A DNA stretch of 64,000 nt from assembly GCA_028284125.1 (NCBI GenBank), contig JANQSI010000010.1, forward strand, positions 1 to 64,000. Reading direction: 5' to 3'. The stretch comes from Cyclobacteriaceae bacterium. GTDB lineage: Bacteria > Bacteroidota > Bacteroidia > Cytophagales > Cyclobacteriaceae. Positions 1 to 9,000 of the stretch are shown here, one piece after another. A program made the translations under genes and the position numbers. Position 1 is the stretch's first letter, and the number at the start of each line of letters is the position of its first letter. Below the pieces are notes generated by a model that worked only from the letters and a program-made list of their open reading frames with translations, was not told where the DNA came from and did no database searches.

Positions 1-1
1 C

Positions 2-3000
2 GACTATTCATCTTCGGGTGGAAATATGCTTACCCTAAATTTTAGTACAGACCAGGTGAATTCAACTGCCATTGGTGGATTAACTGCTACCTACGCAACG
101 GCAGGAGCAAGTTCCATTGCTGAATTTGGGCTTCCAAATACGGAACTGGTAAATCTTCAAACTCCTTTGGCATACACGGATGCGGCACCAATACAGATAT
201 TGGATGCGACATGGAGTGATCAAACCGCCAATGGTAACATTGACCGTGTGGTTCTAAACTTTAGTGAATCTGTCAATATTACAGATGCAGACGGAGCAGA
301 CGGATTTGATGGAATCTCTATCAATAGTGGTACAGTTACAATTGATGATGCAGCTTATGGTGGTGGACCAGTCACAGATTTAACACTCAATTTTGCGATG
401 AGTGAAATCACTGGAACGGGTATAGCTACAGGAGTAGCACTTGAGTACAACCTTGCCGGTACCAACAATATTACGGAAGCGACAGGAGGGTTAAATGAAA
501 TGACGGACATGCGTGCTCCACTTCAAGATATAGATGCAGCTCTTCCTCAGATCACAGATGCAAGTTGGCAGGATGTTATTTCAGTTGATGGAAATATCGA
601 TAGAGTTACGCTAACATTTAGTGAGCCTATGGATATTACTGATTCAGGAACTGGGGGAGACGGATTGGATGTCATTCTGGTCAATGGAGGTACTGTAACA
701 CTGGATCCAAAAGATTACAGTTCTTTCTTAGATGTGACATCTGTTGAAATTGATTTTAATGGAGCAGCTATTGCTGGAACAGGTATTGGTAGCTTAACTG
801 TTGCTTACAATTTTACTGGAGGTAATTACATAAGAGAAAATGGTCTTCCAAATACTGAATTAGTAAATGCGCAGGTGCCTCTTGCAAACACTGATGCTGC
901 ACCTGTGCAAATTTCAACTGCAACGTGGCAAGAGGTGAATTCCATTGATGGGAATATAGACCGAGTGGTTTTGGCATTTAGTGAGCCTGTAAACATTAAC
1001 GATGGTGATGCTGGAAATGGATTTGACGGTTTCAATGTCAATGGAGTTATGATTGATGATTTTGACTATGGCGGTACCGGCCAAACTTTAACACTAAATT
1101 TTGATGGTAATGAGATATCCGGTACCAGTCGAACAGGCCTAGCGCTCTCATACGTAGCAGCCACAGGTAACACGATAACAGAGGTGAGTGGGGGAGCAGA
1201 GATGGCCAATTCGTTGACTCCAGTCCTATTCGTAGATGGAGCGGCACCACAAATCACAGATGCCAGTTGGAAGGATGAGATTGTGGTAGATGGAAATATT
1301 GACCGTGTGACATTGACCTTTAGTGAACCAATGAATATTACAGATGGAGGAGCTGGTGCAGATGGGTTCGATGAAATTGAAATTTTGAATATAGCTGTTC
1401 CTGTCCCATTAGATGACAAAGATTACACGGTCTTCTCAGGAGGGACGACAATGGATGTAGACTTTAACGATAATGCAGTTACAGGAACAAGCATTACTAA
1501 CCTTTTGCTTTCTTATAATCTAACAACATTCAATACCATTAGAGAAAGTGATGTTTCGAATCTGGAACTACTGGATAATCAGCCTCCATTAACTAACACG
1601 GATGCAGCAGCACCAAGAATCTTGGACGCAACCTGGCAGGATGCTGTTACATTGGATGGAGATATTGACCGAGTAGTTCTTTCATTTAGTGAACCAATGG
1701 ATATTGCTGATCTTGGAGGTGACGGATTTGACGGCATTTTGATAAATAGTGGTACAAATACAATAGATGTTGGTGATTATTCGGACCTTGGAGCTACTTC
1801 ATTAACACTTGATTTTGATGGAATTCCTATCACCGGTACAGATATTTCTGGATTGGTTATTGAATATGATCAAGCTGGATCCAATGCAATCACAGAGAGT
1901 GGTGGAGGAAATATTGAAATAGTGGATGCATTACCAGCAGATACATATATAGATGATGCCGATCCTCAAATTGTAGATGTTGAATACCGTGATGCCAATG
2001 AAAACGGCTTTATAGATCGTCTGGTGTTGAGCTACTCTGAAAATGTTACAGCTGGAACGGTCAATCAAAGTGTATTGAATTTATCTGATCCGGGTGATTT
2101 TCTTGGAGCCAACTTTACAGGTAGTGCATTATCTGCTGCTACCTTCCCGGCGACCTCTTCACAATTTGACATTACAGAAGCTACGTTCGCAGATACAGAA
2201 GAAAACTCGATGGCCATGGCCTTGCAGGTATTGAATGGCTTCAGTATTCAAGATGCAGCTGGCAATACCAATGCGCCAGGAGTTACTACGGCACAAGGGT
2301 GGGTAACTTTTACGGATCGTGCTGCACCTGCGATTAGGTCAGTTTCAACAATAGACGTCAATCCAATCAACGGACGATTGGATGGAGTAAATATAACACT
2401 TACGGAAGCGATTGTTGATGGTAGTTCTGTACTCGATGGAACGACAATTACTTCAGTTGGAACATATGGTTCGCCGGTAGCATCCACTGGCACTGCTTCC
2501 CTTAATGATGACTTTATTTTGGTCACTTTTGATGAAGAACTAACAGGTACTGGAGATACAGATGCTTTACCGGTTGTCACACTCGCTAATGCCAAATTAA
2601 GTGACGGAACAAATGTTAATAATCTGGGTGGGGGTTTTACCTATACCGGTCTGACTACTGATGGTGCTGCTCCACAAATCGTTACCATGGAGTATCAGGA
2701 TGTGAATGAAAACGGATTTGTTGAGACGTTTGAGTTGACGTTTTCGGAAACAGTTGATGATGGAAACAGTACCCTAGGCTCAGCGCAATTGTTACTTACT
2801 AATGCAGGTGATTTTGGTACTGCCGCATTTGGTACTGCTACAGCAGATGGAATTCCTGGTAATGGAACAACTGCCACAGTTACTCTTGGATTCCCATCTT
2901 CCAATTTTGATACAGAAGATAATACTGGACTGGCCGTTTCCACTCAAGGAAGTTTTGCACTTCAGGATTTGGATGGAAATGTTAACAATACTACGGGTCC

Positions 3001-6000
3001 TCAAGGTTGGGTAGTCTTCCTTGATGGAGCAGCTCCACTTGTGTTAGCAGCAAGTACTGATGACATCCTTCCGTCTGTTCCGGGAAATGGACTGATTGAT
3101 GACATTACTGTGACTATGTCTGAGCCTTTGGATGATGCTGCCTCAACTTTCACTGGAGCATTTACTGTTGACGGCTATGCGGTTGCAAGCATCAGTTCTG
3201 TACGAACTGGTCCTGATGACAATGATAATACTGTATACATTACTTTAACCGAGGATCCATCCACAAATGGTGACACAGGCATTACTCCAGAAATTACCTT
3301 GCAGACGGGAGCATTAAGTGATGGAATAGGGGTACTGACAAATGCTCCACAGGCGTTTAATAGCACGCAGGACCTTGCGCCTCCAGCGATATATAGTGCC
3401 ACAACCTTAGATGATGGAGATGGTACTGTTGATCAGCTAAGATTGAATTTTTCAGAAAGTATTGTATACACTGATAATTCTCCTGTGGGTGATGATGACG
3501 AGGACTTCTCTTTGGTTGCCTCAGTAGGAGGTGCCGGAGGAGCAACAATTACCGACTTTGGCTATGGTACTTCTGGATCAGTATTATTCTTAAACGTCAG
3601 TGTTACTTCCACATCGAATACTGCCTTAACCATAACTCCGACATTTGAGGCAACTGGAGCTGGTACATTAGTTGACATTCCAGGTAACTCCATGCTTGAT
3701 CAGGAAACCGTGCCTGGTGTGGATGGTGCTCCAGCCGTAATTGTAAGCGCCTTAACGGATGATACTTCTGGCGATGGAACAGTGGATCAATTGAATATCA
3801 CCTTTTCAGAAGATATGGATATAGTGGATGGTGGAACAGAACCAGCTGCTGCACCATTTAGTTTGGCTACTTCTACTGGTAATCCAGCTTCCATTGTCAA
3901 TGGAACCTATAACGTTACAAGTGATGTATTGCTTCAGTACAACATAGATGTTGATATGGCAGATGAAGGCAATACAGCCATGACCATAACTCCTACGCAT
4001 ATTGCAAGTGCAACCACCGTTGAAGATATTTCAGGTACTCCTCTTAACCTGGGAGCAACTGTGACTGGAACAGACGGAGCTCCGCCGGCAGTAATAAGTG
4101 CGGTGACGGACGATCTAAATGAAAATGGACAAGTTGATGAATTAACACTTACTTTTTCTGAAGATGTAACAGTGACAGACGGTGGATTGGATGATGACTT
4201 CACTTTGTCTAGTGGTACTATTACCAATGCTACTTATGTTCAATCAGGTCCTAGAACACTCGTTTATGGTATTGATGGTGCTACTGCAGATAACACAGCG
4301 ATTTTAATAGCACCTACATACACAGGAAACACAGGAAGCGTTGTTGATGTGACTGAAGGAAATGAAATGAGAGTGGGTGAGACTGTGGCTGGTACTGACG
4401 GTGCACCGGCGGTCATAATTTCAGCAGTAACTTCTGATGATGGAAACGGTAGGATTGATCAAATTACTGCTACTTTCTCTGAGGACATTGATGGTGGATC
4501 CGTAGATACTGGAGGTGGAGGATCTATTGATTTTAGTGTGGACACGTATACCATCTTTGATGTTAACTTGAATGGAAACAACGCAGTTGATATTATTCTC
4601 ACAGAGGGGAGTTCTCCGGATACGGATGCTATCCCAAGAGTTGACATGGTCATTGGGTCCATTTTGGACGATACGCCTAATAGCAATACAACTTCAATCT
4701 TACAAATGTTCAACTCAACGCAAGATGGAGCTGCACCGGTGGTGATCTCTTCGATTTCGCTGGACAATGGAGCAGATCCAGACGGTAATGTTGACGAGAT
4801 TGAGCTTTATTTAAGTGAACCTGTGATAGATGACGCTGCTGATGAAGATTTCTTTGTGGTTACACCTCCAATAGGTTTTGGGTCAGCTCAAATGAGTACA
4901 TTCTCAACAAATGCAGATGTTGTGGGTCCTGCTCCTGTTAATGCACCAAATGACGAGTACATTTCATTTACTTATTCTGTAAATCCTCCATGGGGAACGG
5001 GTATAATGACGATGAATTATACCCCCAATTCCAATCCAATTGCTGATGCCGCAGGAAATAACCTTTCTATTCCTAACATTACAATCACAGATGGTGCCGC
5101 TCCAGAAATAATTGATCACGGAACAGCGGGTGGAACAGACTTAACTTTAACACCTGGTGATGGAGATACAGGGGTTCCATCTGGATCTACGATTTCGATG
5201 CGGTTTTCTGAGGAGGTAATTTGGGATGCGCAACCGTCTACTAATCGAGTTTTCTTTGTTCAGCAGGTTCCTCCAGTTACTACTGAATATAATAGTGCGC
5301 TGAATACAGCAGATGTGGATTTTACTACTTCAAATGGTAATGCGACTACTGCTGGAACGGTCACGATAACCGTACCGACTACACAGGCCAATACGGATTA
5401 CTACACCATTATCGAAACAGGTGCTTTCCAGGATGCAGCTAACAACAGAAGTCCCTCAAATCAATTCAATACTGCGGATTTCTGGAATTTCCAGACAGAA
5501 ACTGCTTTGGTGGTAGTAAGTACTTCTTCTACTGCTAGTGATATCACATTGACTTTTAATGATGCTCCATCTATTGGAGTAAATGCTCCTGGCGATTTTA
5601 CAGTTGTTGATGGAATTGGAAATCCTAAAACTGTAACTGGCATAGTAGATATAGGAGGCAATGAAATTCGTTTAGACGTTGATTTATCGACTGCTGTAGG
5701 TGATTTGACAATTGATTTTGATGGTGGAGAAGACCCTCTTGTTGGAGTAGGAACCACAACGATCACAGCAGGAGTTGGTACTCTTGAAGATTTTACTGGT
5801 GTAGCAGTTGATTCAGATACAGATGATCCTGTGATAACTCTTTCTACTACCAATGGGGTCAATGCTATAATCTTGACATTCAGTGATGACGTGAGAGTCG
5901 TAGGGGATCCAATGGTAGTCGAAACTTTCTTCTCTGTTGAAGACGGAGCAATGACAGATTATCCTGTAACAATGGTCGAAGATTCTGTTGCCGACATTAC

Positions 6001-9000
6001 GCTTGCCGGTTCGGAAATACGTTTGACTTTTGGAGGAGGTATTGCTGGCCCATCCGGAGACTTGTTTGTTACCTATACGAAGACTGCAGGAGTTGATTTT
6101 ATCAGTGACTATGGGGATAATGATCTAGAAACTCAAACCATTCAAGAAGAATTGGATGGTATTGCACCAACACTTGAGGGGGTTACTATTCTGACCAATA
6201 CGCAACTAGAACTCGATTTTGATGAACCAGTTCAGATTATTTCAGCTAGTCCTTCAAATGACTTTACAGTTACCGACGAAAACTTGGATACTTACATCGT
6301 TGCTGCTGTTACTGACAATTTAGCTGATGATAAACTAGAGCTAACGATTCAAAGCATTGAGGATGCGGTCGGTGATATTACAGTAGATTATAATCCTACC
6401 CCGATGGTGGGAGTTAATATTCAAGACTTTGGCGGCAATGAATTAGGAATTATTGGAGCTTTAGTGCCACAACGAATAATGGATGTTAACCTCAATCCGG
6501 TTCCTACCATTGCGGAAGATTTCTTAGCAAGTGAGAATGCGGTCGGAGATTCAGATCAAGGAGATGTATCCAATGGAAGTGGTATAGGATTGTATCGAAC
6601 AGATGCTAGTGTTGACCTAACTACTTTACGTGGGTACACACCAATAGAAATTACCCCAAGAAATGCGGCAGACCTGGGTCATATTATTACGATTTACAGT
6701 GATGCTGGCCTGACCACACCAGTATATTCTGATGCAATTACTGCTGTTAATGTACCGCTAACACCTACATTGGCCCAACTCTTTGAGGATGTGACAAATC
6801 CGGTGTTGGATTTTGGAGATGGAAATGATGACAGTGGAATTTTCACCTTTTATATCACCGAAACGACTGGCGGTAATTCATTGAATGAGACACTAGCAGG
6901 CGCTACAGAAGGTGATGTGATTGAATATTCTATTGCGCTTTTAGACGATATAACAAACTCTGCAGGAGGTTTAAGCTATGGTGAGACAGATGCTGATGGT
7001 ACTGATATTACTTTGGCACATCCGGCAGATCATACATTGACAATGACGGGCAATGGTCTTTCCAATATCTCTTATGTTCCGAATGGGACCTCAAGTGCAA
7101 AGTTTGTTCCACTAGCTGCGGGTATCGGTGTACACCAGATTTCATACGAGTGGGAAAATGATTTAACGGGAGTCACTGCTCAATTCAATCCGCCTGAATT
7201 CCTATTTGCTGTAAACGCTAGTTCCGATGTTTTGCAGGGAGGTCAGACATTGGCATTTGGTAAAACATCGGGAGAAGCAATCATAGGAATGAATAATGCA
7301 CTCACTGGTTTAGATGTAGGAGAAGGAGGTGATCTTGCCAATAATGATTTCTATGGGTATGAAGTATATCACATAGTTAATGGCTCTATCAATCCTGGAA
7401 TTGGAGGTTTGAATATACACAGTGCTACAAGTGCTTTTACATCCAGTATCTTCTTTGGAGGTAGTACTACCAATGACATAGCTTCAATTGTTTTGAACTA
7501 CGATCCAGACAACAGTAGAGCACCTTTTGCTGATGCTTCTCCTGCGTTCGTATTGAATGAATGGACATTTAACCCTTCTGCTTTTGATGCGGCTTTCTCA
7601 ACAGGCCAGGTGGTAGATACGTTGAAGATTGTTTCAATTTCACAAGCAGACGCTGGTGGAAGTAGGGCAGTAATTGCTGAGGCGGATGTGTATTTGTATC
7701 CGGACCCTGTTGTCACTATTCAAGGGGTAAATGCTTTCTATTGTGCGGACGATGGAGAAGTTGATATCCAGGCGAGCATCTTTACTTATGCAGGTACGGG
7801 TGGTGTAGATACCACAGGTTTTATCACCAATGGTTATATTTTAAATTCAGGACCTGCAGACGGTGGACCGTATACATTATTTGATGACCGAACGGGTGTG
7901 AGTAATAGTTTCGATCCTTCGGCACTAGGTGCTGGGTTTTATCAAATTGAGTACACTTCTGAACAACAAACGGATGCTGGAACTACAAATACAACGACTT
8001 TTAATTTTGAAGTAAGAACCATTGAAACTGCGCCCGAGCTAGACTTGACGGCAGCTCTTGATGCACAAGGTGGTTTTGATCCTGGATTTGACTGGTATGT
8101 ATTCGACTTCTGTAGCGGAGAAACGGTACCGGATTTAACCATCGATGTAGCGGCCACACCTGCGGATCCTGTGGGAGTTGGTGATACTGAATATTTCTGG
8201 TATGATTTTGACGATCAATCACTAATCAAAGGACCTAGTGTGAACTTAACTGCCATTGATTTATTTGGGACATCTACTCCATTCGGAAATCTTCAAACAG
8301 ACTTATACGTCACCCGATTTGTAAATGGGTGTGAGTCAGATTCAGTTAGAATTAGAATACGAGTGTTTGAGGATCCAGATACTCCTGAGATAAGTGTAGT
8401 AGATACTGATGTATTTGAGGATGGTGATAACTACTATTTTGAATACTGTTCGGATCATTTCACTTCAGCCACTGGACAAAATGGATTGTTTGATCCAGTC
8501 AACCTTGAGAGTATTCTAGGTGATCTGGATGGAAGGTCATGGATTTCCAATAGCAGTTATTTTGAAGTGTTAAATAGTAACAAAGTTCCTATTGCGACGG
8601 TAAACTATGATGCAGGTTTAGATGCAGGTCCATCATACAGTATTGATCTAAATGATGCTACCTATACAAGCGCAGCAGATCGGACACCTTCCACAAGTCC
8701 TAGCGGAATTGTTGATGATGAATATTTTATTGTGAAAGTAGTTGCGGATAGTTCATTTACTACTACGGAAACGACACCACAATTCGAAGGATGTTTCAGC
8801 GATACTGTTAGAATATTCACTAGAATTTACACGGTACCAGATGTGCCAGCATTTGGTGATTTCACAGGAACGCCTCATGATGTAAATGGTGACGGATCCG
8901 TTGTTCAATACTACATGTGTCGTGAAGATGGAGTTTTACCTTTAGATATTGGACTGAACGTTCCAACGGGTACTCCAAATTTCACCTATGAATGGTATGA

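Noticed and set aside
5461-5862. Long antisense frame inside the giant gene
   Set aside because: It mirrors the coding frame of the repeat protein; its product is low-complexity Val/Ser/Thr with no family features.
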